Shown here: positions 53,174 to 60,925 of the stretch, piece by piece
How the letters are laid out: the number at the start of each line of letters is the position of its first letter
How positions within the stretch are numbered: the first letter of the stretch is position 1
Source: Cytophagia bacterium CHB2
GTDB taxonomy: Bacteria; Zhuqueibacterota; Zhuqueibacteria; Zhuqueibacterales; Zhuqueibacteraceae
Assembly (NCBI GenBank): GCA_030263535.1
Contig: SZPB01000006.1
Coordinates: forward strand, 1-60,925
Length of the DNA stretch: 60,925 nt
Reading direction: 5' to 3'
Position numbers and translations under genes: made by a program
The notes under the pieces: model-generated
The model's input: only the letters and a program-made list of their open reading frames with translations
Told to the model about the DNA's origin: nothing
The model's database searches: none

Positions 53174-54085
53174 ATGAAATTTGGAGCTTTTGTCGTTACT
53201 TATAATCGCCCTACGATTTTGCAGGAAAGCATTAAATGCTTTTTGGAACAAACGCGGCCGCCTGATATAATTTTGATCGTCGACAATGGGGATCCCGAGG
53301 GAACAAAATCAGTATTAAAAGGTTTTCCCCAAGCGAAAGTCATACACGAGCTTACCGGTTCGAACCTCGGATCAGCCGGGGGCTTTGCTTATGGTGTGAA
53401 GTGGCTGTATGAGCATGGTTATGACTGGATCTATTGCGGCGATGATGACAATCCGCCAATCACCTCAGATACCCTGGAGCGACTCTTGAAGCTGGGTAGT
53501 ATCTCCGATGATGTCGCTGCCGTAGGCGCTGTTGGAGCGCTTTGGGATTGGAAAAAAGGAGAAGCGCGACGTTTGTCCGATGAAATGCTGAAAGATATAC
53601 TTTATGTCGATTTCATTGGACAAGGACATAGCTTTACATTGAATCGGAAAGTGGTTGAGTCGGTCGGGTTGCCCAATGGCAAACTCTTTTTTGGTTATCC
53701 AGATTTGGAATATTGTCTCAGAATACGCCGGGCCGGCTACCGTTTGCTCGTTGACGGAAAATTGATGCATGAGCATCGAGCCCGTGCCGGGCGACTCAAT
53801 CTGGAATTAAAGCAGTCGCTTCTTCCTTCCCGCACTTATGACAGCATCTGGCGGAATTACTACACGACGCGCTCATATATTTTTATGATGACACAAATCT
53901 TCAAGAGATCCGACCTGGCCCGGCGCGAGACCCTCAAGGCCATGGGCAGAATTTTGATGTCTTGGAAACGTGGCCCCAAATACGGTGCGGCATTCACTGG
54001 CTATCAATTGCGCGGCGTCGTGGATGGCTATCTTGGCCGCATGGGACGCACGGTTCTGCCCAAGCCCAAAAAGGCTACGACATAA
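53174..54085 (+). CDS. Family 2 glycosyltransferase (galactofuranosyltransferase-like)
   Basis: This 303-residue protein has FGAFVVTYNRPTILQESIK, ILIVDNGDPEGTKSVL, SNLGSAGGFAYGVKW and WIYCGDDDNPPIT with the DDD metal motif. FFGYPDLEYCLRIRRAGY follows as the catalytic base region. The SAGGFAYG/DDD combination is seen in galactofuranosyl and related GT2 enzymes. No UDP-galactopyranose mutase is in the window, so the donor stays open. Confidence 0.85.
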   Translation: MKFGAFVVTYNRPTILQESIKCFLEQTRPPDIILIVDNGDPEGTKSVLKGFPQAKVIHELTGSNLGSAGGFAYGVKWLYEHGYDWIYCGDDDNPPITSDTLERLLKLGSISDDVAAVGAVGALWDWKKGEARRLSDEMLKDILYVDFIGQGHSFTLNRKVVESVGLPNGKLFFGYPDLEYCLRIRRAGYRLLVDGKLMHEHRARAGRLNLELKQSLLPSRTYDSIWRNYYTTRSYIFMMTQIFKRSDLARRETLKAMGRILMSWKRGPKYGAAFTGYQLRGVVDGYLGRMGRTVLPKPKKATT

Positions 54086-54116
54086 CTTTAGGCGCCATAA
54101 AAATAGGGATGATTTC

Positions 54117-55130
54117 TTGCAGTCAACCGTGAGACATTCAATCAATCTTCTTTTCACGAGCGTGGGACGCCGAGTCGAGCTGCTTCGAGCGTTCAAAAGC
54201 GCTTATCAAGCTCTGGAGCTGGAAGGGCATATTATCGGATTAGATATCGACCCAATAGCGCCGGCCCTAAACGTCGCCGACTGCTCTTATATCGTTCCGC
54301 GCCTCAGCCATCCGGATTACCTGAAAACGCTTGTCCAAATTTGTCAGCATGAAAAAGTGGGTCTGATTTTTCCGCTGATTGATCCCGACATTCCCTTTCT
54401 GGCCAAACATCGAGAACAGCTTGCCGGGATCGGCGCTCAAGCCGTGGTTGTCCCCGCAGAAGCGGCAACGATCACCACAGACAAATGGCAAACCGGGCGT
54501 TTTTTCCGGAATTTAAATTTGGCCACACCCAGATCATGGTTGCCTGAGCAAGCGCACGCCATCGAAGTCGATTATCCCCTGTTCATCAAGCCGCGAAGCG
54601 GTAGCGCCTCCAATCACGCCTACAAAGTGAAAAATGAGAGAGAGCTGAAATTTTTCCTGGACTATGTGCCTGATCCGATCATCCAAGAATATCTCACAGG
54701 GGCGGAAATCACCAATGACGTCGTTTGCGATCTGAATGGTGAAATCATTTCCGTTGTGTCACGGCGACGCCTCGAAGTGCGCTGGGGCGAGGTGGCCAAA
54801 GGCGTCACCGTTTACGATCCCAAGGTGACCGAGGCGTGCATCACGATTGTGCAAGCTTTACACGCCATCGGTCCGATTACGGTGCAATGCATCTTGAAAG
54901 ACGGCATCCCTTATTTTACTGAAATCAATGCCCGCGTCGGTGGTGGCGCGCCTTTGGGCATCGCTGCCGGAGCAGATTGGCCGAAGTGGTTCTTGGCAAA
55001 ATTTGCCGGAATTCCCCTGAAGATTCCGCCTTTGGGAAGTTACCAACACGGCCTCTATTTGACCCGGTTTGACGATTCTTTCTTTTTATCTGAGACGCAC
55101 GTTGAGAAAATGGCAAGCCGTCATCTTTGA
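54117..55130 (+). CDS. ATP-grasp ligase
   Basis: This protein of about 337 residues has the carbamoyl-phosphate-synthase-like ATP-grasp fold. The N-terminal part has NLLFTSVGRRVELLRAFKSAY and GLDIDPIAPALNVADCSY. The ATP site shows YPLFIKPRSGSASNHAY, IIQEYLTGAEITNDVVCD and the metal ligands in YFTEINARVGGGAPLGIAAG. Such enzymes join a carboxylate to an amine or other nucleophile; in polysaccharide loci they may attach amino acids. The TTG at 54117 lies 9 bases after AGGG; GTG 54129 is an alternative, and an upstream frame reaching 53970 lies inside the previous gene. It overlaps the HAD gene by 62 bases. Confidence 0.82.
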   Translation: MQSTVRHSINLLFTSVGRRVELLRAFKSAYQALELEGHIIGLDIDPIAPALNVADCSYIVPRLSHPDYLKTLVQICQHEKVGLIFPLIDPDIPFLAKHREQLAGIGAQAVVVPAEAATITTDKWQTGRFFRNLNLATPRSWLPEQAHAIEVDYPLFIKPRSGSASNHAYKVKNERELKFFLDYVPDPIIQEYLTGAEITNDVVCDLNGEIISVVSRRRLEVRWGEVAKGVTVYDPKVTEACITIVQALHAIGPITVQCILKDGIPYFTEINARVGGGAPLGIAAGADWPKWFLAKFAGIPLKIPPLGSYQHGLYLTRFDDSFFLSETHVEKMASRHL

Positions 55131-55806
55131 TCTCGATGACACCCTCTATCCGGAGCGCGACTATGTTTTGAGCGGATTTCGCAGCGTCGCGATTTGGGCG
55201 GAAACCCGCCTTGGCATTCCCGCCGCGCCAGGTTTCGCCGAATTAGAAAGGTTATTCGATCAGGGCGTGCGTGGCAAAACGTTTGATCTCTGGCTCGCCT
55301 CGCACCACCTCGAAGCGAACCGTATTATTCCGGAATTAGTTCAGGTCTACAGAAATCACGAACCCAATTTAGCGCCGTTGCCCGAAGTGGCTGCTTTGCT
55401 TTCGTCGCTGAAAAATACTTACCAGTTGGGTCTTCTCAGTGATGGCTACCTTGAAGTGCAGCAACGCAAACTTTACGCTTTACGCCTGACGCATTATTTC
55501 GATGCCGTCGTCTTTTCGGATGAATGGGGGCGCGACGCCTGGAAGCCTGCTGTCAAGCCTTTTGCAGAAATCCTGGCGCGTCTGCGGACGGAGGCCGGCG
55601 CCTCGATCTACGTCGGCGATAATCCAACCAAAGATTTTCTCGGCGCGAGGGAGCTCGGCATGTTCACGATTTGGGTCAAACTGCCGGAAGGCCTTTACAC
55701 CGCACTGGAGCCGCCAACACCTGCGCATGCTCCCGATCTTACGCTGGAATCCTTAGTGGAATTGAAACCTTTCTTGGATGGCAGAATTACAAAAGCTTCC
55801 AAGTAA
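55069..55806 (+). CDS. HAD-family hydrolase
   Basis: This protein of about 245 residues has motif I AVIFDLDDTLYPERDY (nucleophile and acid/base aspartates), motif II LLSDGYLEVQQ, a motif III lysine in DAWKPAVKPF, and motif IV IYVGDNPTKDFLGARELG. A helical cap follows motif I. It removes phosphate from a small metabolite. It overlaps and is coupled to the ATP-grasp gene, so the pair probably acts in one step series. The start is uncertain: TTG 55069 or another TTG nearer motif I at about 55105. Confidence 0.85.
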   Translation: MTILSFYLRRTLRKWQAVIFDLDDTLYPERDYVLSGFRSVAIWAETRLGIPAAPGFAELERLFDQGVRGKTFDLWLASHHLEANRIIPELVQVYRNHEPNLAPLPEVAALLSSLKNTYQLGLLSDGYLEVQQRKLYALRLTHYFDAVVFSDEWGRDAWKPAVKPFAEILARLRTEAGASIYVGDNPTKDFLGARELGMFTIWVKLPEGLYTALEPPTPAHAPDLTLESLVELKPFLDGRITKASK

Positions 55807-55886
55807 CATGTCATTCTGGAAGAATCCTGTTTAGGCCAAGCACTGTGCTTGATATTAACAAGATCGTTTCACGATGACATTATAAC

Positions 55887-55927
55887 CTTACGCATCACGC
55901 ATTACGCTTTACGCCTTACGCTTCACG
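55887..55927. repeat. Heptamer array (NTTACGC)
   Basis: Five full heptamers and part of a sixth (CTTACGC, ATCACGC, ATTACGC, TTTACGC, CTTACGC, TTCACG) lie in the gap between the HAD gene and the next glycosyltransferase, ending 8 bases before its start codon. The unit also occurs at 34914-34941. Confidence 0.7.
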
Positions 55928-55935
55928 TATCTCCC

Positions 55936-57117
55936 TTGCGCATTCTCCAAGTCGTCCAAAAACCTCAACGCCGCGGCGCGGAAGTTTTTGCCTTTCAGCT
56001 TAGCCAAGAACTAAAACGGCAGGGACATGAGACGCGTCTCGTCTATTTATATCCGCATGAAGAGACCTGCGCTCTACCGTTGGCTCATAGTGATCGCTTG
56101 CTGAACGGCAAACCGAACCACCCATTTGAAAAATTTCCCGGCATCAATCCCTTTTTGCTGCGCCGGCTCTTGCATGCCATCGACGAATTCAAGCCCGACG
56201 TGGTGCAGGTCAACGGCGCACGGACGGTAAAATATGGCGCATTTGCCAGCTACTCATGCCGTGACGCTTCCTGGGCTTTGATTTATCGCAATATTGGCAA
56301 TCCCAGTGATTGGCTTCACGGTTGGCATTACCGGATGTTTTATCAGAAGCTGGTCATGCCCAGATTGCACGGTGTGGTAGGGGTGAGCCGTAAAACGTTG
56401 CAAGCCGTCAAAGACTTCTATGGGATTTCGGTTCCCATCAAGAATATTCCACGCGCCGTCGATCCGGCGAGCCTGGTCCCAACAATATCGCGTGATACCG
56501 TGCGCCGTCAAACAAAAACTCCTAATGATGCGCCGGTGCTGATCTTTGTCGGCAGCCTGGCCCCCGAAAAACGATTAGACCGCCTTTTGCGCCTGACACA
56601 ACAGGTGCGCTTGCAAATGCCAAAACTTCACCTTTGGTTGATTGGGTCTGGTCCACTGCAATCTACTTTACGGCAGCAAGCACATTCTCTTGGCATCGCA
56701 GAGAGCGTACGGTTTTTGGGCGTACAAAGCAACGTGGCGGACTATCTCAATGCCGCCGATCTTTTTGTGCTCACCAGCGATACGGAGGGAATCCCCGGCG
56801 TAATTTTGGAAGCCGGCTTATTGGGTCTTGCGGTGGTGGCTACGCGGGTCGGCGGGGTTCCGGAGTGTGTTTTGGACGGAGACACCGGAATTCTGGTTGA
56901 TCGGCAGGATGAGCAGAGATTGGCCGAAGTCGTTTGCGACTTGCTGCATGATTCAGCCAGAAGACACAAACTGGGAGCACGGGCAAAAAATTGGGTTGGG
57001 GCGAACTTCACGATCGATAAAATTACCGGCGATTACGTCGAATTTTATCAACAGGTCCTGGCATTTCGCCACCGACTCGCCCCGACCATTGGCGCATTGC
57101 ATCGTGAATTGGCGTGA
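55936..57117 (+). CDS. Family 4 glycosyltransferase
   Basis: This 393-residue protein starts LRILQVVQKPQRRGAEVFAF. It has VVQVNGARTVKYGAF, GVVGVSRKTLQAVKDFY and LIFVGSLAPEKRLDRLLRL. The donor site is SDTEGIPGVILEAGLLGLAVVAT. I chose the TTG at 55936, because the longer frame from 55849 translates the heptamer array into a meaningless peptide. It is followed after 3 bases by another GT4 gene. These last three GT4 genes have higher GC than the 35-47 kb stretch and look native. Confidence 0.86.
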   Translation: MRILQVVQKPQRRGAEVFAFQLSQELKRQGHETRLVYLYPHEETCALPLAHSDRLLNGKPNHPFEKFPGINPFLLRRLLHAIDEFKPDVVQVNGARTVKYGAFASYSCRDASWALIYRNIGNPSDWLHGWHYRMFYQKLVMPRLHGVVGVSRKTLQAVKDFYGISVPIKNIPRAVDPASLVPTISRDTVRRQTKTPNDAPVLIFVGSLAPEKRLDRLLRLTQQVRLQMPKLHLWLIGSGPLQSTLRQQAHSLGIAESVRFLGVQSNVADYLNAADLFVLTSDTEGIPGVILEAGLLGLAVVATRVGGVPECVLDGDTGILVDRQDEQRLAEVVCDLLHDSARRHKLGARAKNWVGANFTIDKITGDYVEFYQQVLAFRHRLAPTIGALHRELA

Positions 57118-57120
57118 CCG

Positions 57121-58275
57121 GTGAAACGACTTAAAATCCTATTTGTGATCGACAGCCTGGGCGGCGGCGGTACGGAGCGGTCGCTGGCTGAGCTGTTGCC
57201 GTTTCTGATTCAGGCGGGTTTCATGCCGATCATTGCCTGCTTTTATCATCGAGAAGGGGTGGAAAGCGAAATTATCCGCCAGGGCATCGACGTGCGTTTC
57301 CTTAAAGGCAAGGGATTGTTTATCTGGGCTCGACAACTGCGTCAACTAATCAAAGGCGAGCGGCCAGATATTGTCCATACGATGCTTTCGGATGCAAATC
57401 TTGCCGGTCGCTTGGCAGCTATGGGAAGTCCCGCCGTCGTTATCAGCAGTTTGGTCAATACCCCTTATTTGCCGGTGCGCTTTCAGGACCCGAGAATCAA
57501 TGTCCTGAAGTTTCGATTGGTGCAATTGGCGGATGCTCTGACGAGTCATTTGCTGACAACACATTTTCATGCAGTTTCACAGGCTGCTAAAGATGCGGCG
57601 GTCTCATCATTAAGGCTTTCACCGGAACGTATCACCGTTGTTGAACGTGGGCGTGATCCGAATCGTCTTGGTTTGCCCGATGCTGAGCGACGCTTGCAAG
57701 CCCGGCAACGGCTTCAGCTTGCCGAGCAAGACGAGGTTATCGTCAATGTCGGAAGCCATGAATATCAAAAGGGACAGAAATACCTGCTCGAGGCTTTCGC
57801 CGCGCTTTCTTCCGCGCATCCTCGTCTCGTGCTCTTAGTCGCCGGCCGCCACGGCAATTTGACGAGCGAGTTGGAAAATCTTAAAAACCACTTGGGTCTT
57901 AACGGTCAAGTGCGGTTCCTCGGTCACCGCCAGGATGTTGCAGAAATTCTCGCTGCCGCCGATCTTTTTGTTTTTCCTTCCCTGTATGAAGGACTCCCCG
58001 GCGCTGTGCTCGAGGCTATGGCCCTTGGTTTACCCATTGTCGCCTCCGACATCGCTCCGGTTCGGGAGGTTGTCGAAGAAAATCGCAACGCGGTTTTAGT
58101 TCCACCGGCCTCATCTTCGGGATTGGCAGAGGCAATAGCAAAGCTGCTTGCTGATCGCGGCAAAGCGCTCGCTTATGGCAGGCATAGCAGAAAGATTTTT
58201 GAAACCCGTTTTACTTTGCAACAAAGCGCTTCCCGCATGATCGAACTTTATCATCAAGTTGTCGCTCTGAAGTGA
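57121..58275 (+). CDS. Family 4 glycosyltransferase
   Basis: This 384-residue protein has ILFVIDSLGGGGTERSLAEL, PDIVHTMLSDANLAGRLAA, and VNVGSHEYQKGQKYLLEAF. The donor site is PSLYEGLPGAVLEAMALGLPI (21 residues from about 290; key residues E-G-L-P-G and E-A). The GGGTERS loop marks a large GT4 clade active on lipid-linked glycans. The GTG start is 3 bases after the upstream stop. It ends in a GTGA overlap with the next gene. Confidence 0.87.
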   Translation: MKRLKILFVIDSLGGGGTERSLAELLPFLIQAGFMPIIACFYHREGVESEIIRQGIDVRFLKGKGLFIWARQLRQLIKGERPDIVHTMLSDANLAGRLAAMGSPAVVISSLVNTPYLPVRFQDPRINVLKFRLVQLADALTSHLLTTHFHAVSQAAKDAAVSSLRLSPERITVVERGRDPNRLGLPDAERRLQARQRLQLAEQDEVIVNVGSHEYQKGQKYLLEAFAALSSAHPRLVLLVAGRHGNLTSELENLKNHLGLNGQVRFLGHRQDVAEILAAADLFVFPSLYEGLPGAVLEAMALGLPIVASDIAPVREVVEENRNAVLVPPASSSGLAEAIAKLLADRGKALAYGRHSRKIFETRFTLQQSASRMIELYHQVVALK

Positions 58276-59474
58276 AAGCGCTAAAGCTACAAAACGAACA
58301 TTCCAAGATTCTCATCCTGATCAAAGGCCTCGGTCTCGGCGGCGCCGAGCGTTTGATTGTGGACTCCCTGCCGTATCTAAACCGAGAGCAGTTTGATTAC
58401 GAGTTTGCTTACATGTTGCCGTGGAAAGATTTTTTAGTTCCTACTATTACAAAAGCAAGCTTTCCGGTCCATTGTCTGGGCATGCAGAAGACCTGGCATT
58501 TCCCTTTAATGCAGCGGCGCTTGCAAAAGCTAATGCGAGACCGCAGATTTGACTTGATCCACGCTGATTTGCCAGTGACCGGAATTCTGGCCCGTCTCAT
58601 GGGCCGCAGATTTGGAATACCGGTGATTTACACGGAGCATAATCTCCAGGAGCGATATCATCCTGTTACCCGGCGCGCCAACGCGCTGACCTTTGGTTGG
58701 AATGATTGCGTGTTGGCGGTGTCCGAGGAAGTCGCCGCCTCCATCAAGCGTTGTGGTTTGGAAAAAAAGACGACGGTGAAAACTTTGCTCAACGGCGTGC
58801 CGGTCGAACAAGTCAGAGCCGAGGCCGGCAATGTCAATGGCTTGCGCGAAGAATTTGGTATTCCAAAAAATAATCTGGTCGTCGGAACGGTGGCGGTATT
58901 TCGCCGCCAGAAACGCCTGCAAGATTGGCTCGAAGTTGCCAGTCGAATTGTGCAACAGCAAGGTAACGTTACTTTCCTTCTCGTCGGACATGGACCGGAA
59001 GAAGCGATGCTGCGGTCGAAGATCAGCGAATTGGGGATAGAAGATCGCGTCGTGATGCCAGGCTTTCGTCGGGATGGAAGGCGAGTCATGGCGTTGATGG
59101 ATGTCTTTTTGATGACCTCGGAATTTGAAGGCCTGCCGATGGCTCTATTGGAAGCGATGGCTTTGGCTAAACCGGTGGTTGCTACCTCAGTCGGCGGCAT
59201 TCCAGAATTGGTGAAGAATGGAGACGAGGGTTTTCTAACCCTCGTCGGTGCGGTGGATGAGTTGGCAGGTTATGCGACCAAACTTTTGGGTGATCCTCAA
59301 CTGCGCCTCCGTATGGGTGAGCGAGGAGCGGTCAAGGTGGAGGAGAATTTTCACATCAAGCATCGGGTGAAGTTTATCGAGGCGCTTTATTGGGAAGTTT
59401 TGGCTGAGAAAAGAAGAACGGGAGATGGGGTGAGAGGGCGAAAAGAAGGGACGAGAATATATGTTCACGGATGA
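58272..59474 (+). CDS. Family 4 glycosyltransferase, last gene of the locus
   Basis: This 400-residue protein has ILILIKGLGLGGAERLIVDS, DLIHADLPVTGILARL, PVIYTEHNLQERYHP and VGTVAVFRRQKRLQDWLEVA. The donor site is TSEFEGLPMALLEAMALAKPV (about residue 277 on). It resembles the preceding gene. The GTG start overlaps the upstream stop by 4 bases. Its stop overlaps the end of the HEPN gene on the other strand by 10 bases, marking the end of the locus; no hairpin terminator is seen there. Confidence 0.88.
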   Translation: MKALKLQNEHSKILILIKGLGLGGAERLIVDSLPYLNREQFDYEFAYMLPWKDFLVPTITKASFPVHCLGMQKTWHFPLMQRRLQKLMRDRRFDLIHADLPVTGILARLMGRRFGIPVIYTEHNLQERYHPVTRRANALTFGWNDCVLAVSEEVAASIKRCGLEKKTTVKTLLNGVPVEQVRAEAGNVNGLREEFGIPKNNLVVGTVAVFRRQKRLQDWLEVASRIVQQQGNVTFLLVGHGPEEAMLRSKISELGIEDRVVMPGFRRDGRRVMALMDVFLMTSEFEGLPMALLEAMALAKPVVATSVGGIPELVKNGDEGFLTLVGAVDELAGYATKLLGDPQLRLRMGERGAVKVEENFHIKHRVKFIEALYWEVLAEKRRTGDGVRGRKEGTRIYVHG

Positions 59475-59872
59475 ACAGAGGGAGGCAATATGGATAGGAT
59501 AAACGCATAGATGCTCTCGGCTGAACTCAGCGCTTCATCAAATTCCTCCTGGCTTGGATGAAGAACATCGCCTGGATAGCGATAGGTTGTCGCATAGGGA
59601 GTGAGCAATTCAGCCGTACTCTGCAAATCTGAGAGCCGCTCGTTATAGCGCAGGGCTAATTCGATAAGAAGTCTCAAGTCGTGGGTTTTCTCAAATCTCT
59701 GGTCATGAAAGACAAGGAACGCTTTGATAGCTTTTTCGGCAGCTTGTTGGCAGTGATAGATGGCCGTGTCCAGGATGATTTCAGGCTCACGAACAAGCTT
59801 CCGCGCGGTCGCCAGATCATTTTGCGCCTTGACCAGCCAGGCATTGACCAGTTCTCGCTTTGCTTCATCCAT
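59465..59872 (-). CDS. HEPN-domain toxin-like protein
   Basis: This 135-residue helical protein has WLVKAQNDLATARKLV, DTAIYHCQQAAEKAIKAFLV and KTHDLRLLIELAL, the usual HEPN layout of four helices. Near the end TTYRYPGDVLHPS carries an Arg followed six residues later by His (R-x6-H), close to the RX4-6H RNase motif of active HEPN toxins. It overlaps the nucleotidyltransferase stop by 8 bases, the arrangement of HEPN/MNT toxin-antitoxin pairs. In known pairs the partner silences the RNase by adding AMP. Whether this one is an active RNase is not certain. Confidence 0.82.
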   Translation of the reverse strand: MDEAKRELVNAWLVKAQNDLATARKLVREPEIILDTAIYHCQQAAEKAIKAFLVFHDQRFEKTHDLRLLIELALRYNERLSDLQSTAELLTPYATTYRYPGDVLHPSQEEFDEALSSAESIYAFILSILPPSVHP

Positions 59873-60185
59873 ACAGCACTCGCCCTCTTTCCATCACTTC
59901 GCTTATGAGAGAGGCATAAACGCGTTGCCCACGCTCGATCTCGGCGCGCGTATGCACGAGAATATCGATGGGGGCAGGTACACCTCGCAGGGAACGATAA
60001 GCACGAGTCGCCCGCTTGGTGGGTGTTTCATTGCTTTGGGGTACAATCACGAGCAGATCGATATCACTGTCTTCTCCAGGTTGTCCCCACACCTGCGATC
60101 CAAAGAGCAAAATTTTGTCGGGATGCAGCTCATTTACAAGCCGATGCGTAATCTCTGCAAGAAGTACCTCGTTAGTCTTACTCAT
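59865..60185 (-). CDS. MNT-type minimal nucleotidyltransferase (antitoxin)
   Basis: This 106-residue protein has the polymerase-beta-type signature GS-x10-D-x-D (LLFGSQVWGQPGEDSDIDLLVIV region, about residues 26-48) and a later acidic strand PIDILVHTRAEIE for the third carboxylate. These residues bind metal and nucleotide. It is the first gene of the two and probably modifies the HEPN partner. A start ATG at 60183-60185 is used; upstream sequence is AT-rich, compatible with a promoter. Confidence 0.85.
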   Translation of the reverse strand: MSKTNEVLLAEITHRLVNELHPDKILLFGSQVWGQPGEDSDIDLLVIVPQSNETPTKRATRAYRSLRGVPAPIDILVHTRAEIERGQRVYASLISEVMERGRVLYG

Positions 60186-60299
60186 TTGAGTCTGCCTGGG
60201 CTTCAGAGGTTATGATTTTTGTTTTCATGGTTCTGAATCATGTTGCGAATATAACAAAAAATTCGATTAAAGCAATTCTCATCCTAATATTTTTCGTTC

Positions 60300-60925
60300 A
60301 TGTCTAAAAGCACAGCAGAGACTCCCGTTGAGCGAAACGCCAGCCCCCCGGAACAAACAGATCTCCGCATCTGCCGGTACAACGCCAAAGCGATCCCAGA
60401 GGTGTTGAAGCTGGTGAAAGTTACGCTCGGCAATGAGGGAGCGGTGCGCAAAACCGAGGCCTTTTGGCGCTGGAAGCATGAGGACAATCATTTCGGCTCC
60501 TCTTATGGCTTGTATGCCAGCGATGAAACCCAAGCACTGGCCGTCGGGCTGCGGGTGTTGATGCGGTGGCAATTCTGCACGAAGGACGGGCAAATGTTGC
60601 GTGCAGTTCGAGCGGTAGACACGGCCACGCATCCGGCGTATCAACGGCTGGGCATTTTTTCCAAGTTAACACGGCAAGCCGTTGAGGATTTGAAGCAAGA
60701 GGGCGTGGATTTGATTTTCAACACGCCAAATGCGCAGAGCCTCCCGGGTTATCTCAAAATGGGCTGGCAGGTTGTAGCCAAATGGCCGCTTTATATTCGC
60801 GTCTTGAAACCGATACGAATGTTGTCCCGGCGCTTTAAATCCATCCCGGCTTCGCAACAGATCATTAAATTCGAGGCGTTTTTTGCCCCGGGCATCATGA
60901 CCTGGCAGGCTTTTGCGGAGCGTTA
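60300..60925 (+). CDS. GNAT-family acetyltransferase, cut by the window end
   Basis: An open frame begins with ATG 60300 and runs to the window edge without a stop, at least 208 residues. It has LRICRYNAKAIPEVLKLVK, FWRWKHEDNHFGSSYGLYA, then MLRAVRAVDTATHPAYQRLG and IFSKLTRQAVEDLKQEG, which contain the acetyl-CoA binding Q/R-x-x-G-type loop. IFNTPNAQSLPGYLKMGW is the GNAT final strand. Such proteins in surface-glycan loci acylate amino sugars, but the target is unknown. It points away from the HEPN/MNT pair, with about 115 AT-rich bases between them. Confidence 0.8.
   Translation, partial: MSKSTAETPVERNASPPEQTDLRICRYNAKAIPEVLKLVKVTLGNEGAVRKTEAFWRWKHEDNHFGSSYGLYASDETQALAVGLRVLMRWQFCTKDGQMLRAVRAVDTATHPAYQRLGIFSKLTRQAVEDLKQEGVDLIFNTPNAQSLPGYLKMGWQVVAKWPLYIRVLKPIRMLSRRFKSIPASQQIIKFEAFFAPGIMTWQAFAER

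Noticed and set aside
1-60925. rRNA, tRNA, transposase, integrase or replication origin
   Set aside because: None recognised on either strand.

Overview
The window is the end of a metagenome-style contig. Three stretches differ sharply in base composition and coding style. Bases 1 to about 2731 are extremely GC-rich and hold gene fragments that break off abruptly near 546 and near 2731. This looks like one or two assembly joins rather than one genome. The rest, from about 2732 to 60925, reads as one bacterium of moderate GC. It has large WD40/STAND/CHAT signalling proteins, a periplasmic-propeller histidine kinase and an exopolysaccharide locus with Wza/Wzc and an ABC exporter. This gene style suits uncultured members of the FCB/KSB1-like lineages, but no marker gene is present and the phylum is only a guess.

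Region A (1-2731): a fragment of a phosphotriesterase-family protein, then, across a join, the tail of a beta-rich protein followed by a compact RiPP locus. That locus has a 58-residue precursor with two core cysteines, a PqqD-like recognition protein, a radical SAM/SPASM enzyme and the start of a fourth gene that is cut by the second join.

Region B (2732-20044): a probable five-gene operon with the architecture of a bacterial conflict or programmed-death system. It encodes a caspase-like/lipase fusion (its N-terminus lost at the join), a CHAT protease with a new C-terminal region, a membrane-anchored STAND NTPase with about 21 WD40 repeats, a GH19 lysozyme with a histone-H1-like lysine tail, and a CHAT-STAND-TM-WD40 protein with about 14 repeats. 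A secreted trypsin-like protease and a small possible VHL-like protein lie convergently downstream, separated from the operon by a 13-bp-stem terminator. This is the best candidate for a poorly described system in the window.

Region C (20134-25245): a two-component-propeller histidine kinase, then about 1.4 kb without recognisable genes and a 46-residue membrane peptide.

Region D (25301-59474): a polysaccharide locus of about 34 kb. It opens with a NusG-like antiterminator and Wza- and Wzc-like proteins, followed by two YdcF-like proteins, GDP-mannose dehydratase and GDP-fucose synthase, and an ABC-2 exporter. A broken wzt/wzm remnant, an MBOAT/SGNH acylation pair, an intact Wzt, nucleotide-sugar enzymes, an HprK-like kinase, thirteen glycosyltransferases (including GT10- and GT11-type fucosyltransferases) and an ATP-grasp/HAD pair follow. 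The product is probably a fucosylated, acylated surface glycan exported by the ABC route; no Wzx or Wzy is visible. The stretch from about 35.5 to 47 kb is markedly AT-rich and looks like an imported cassette. Duplicated wzt sequence lies on both sides of its first two genes. Intergenic gaps carry short heptamer or octamer arrays and a mosaic REP-like hairpin block.

Region E (59465-60925): a HEPN/MNT toxin-antitoxin pair on the minus strand and the start of a GNAT acetyltransferase cut by the window end. No rRNA, tRNA, CRISPR array or transposase was seen.
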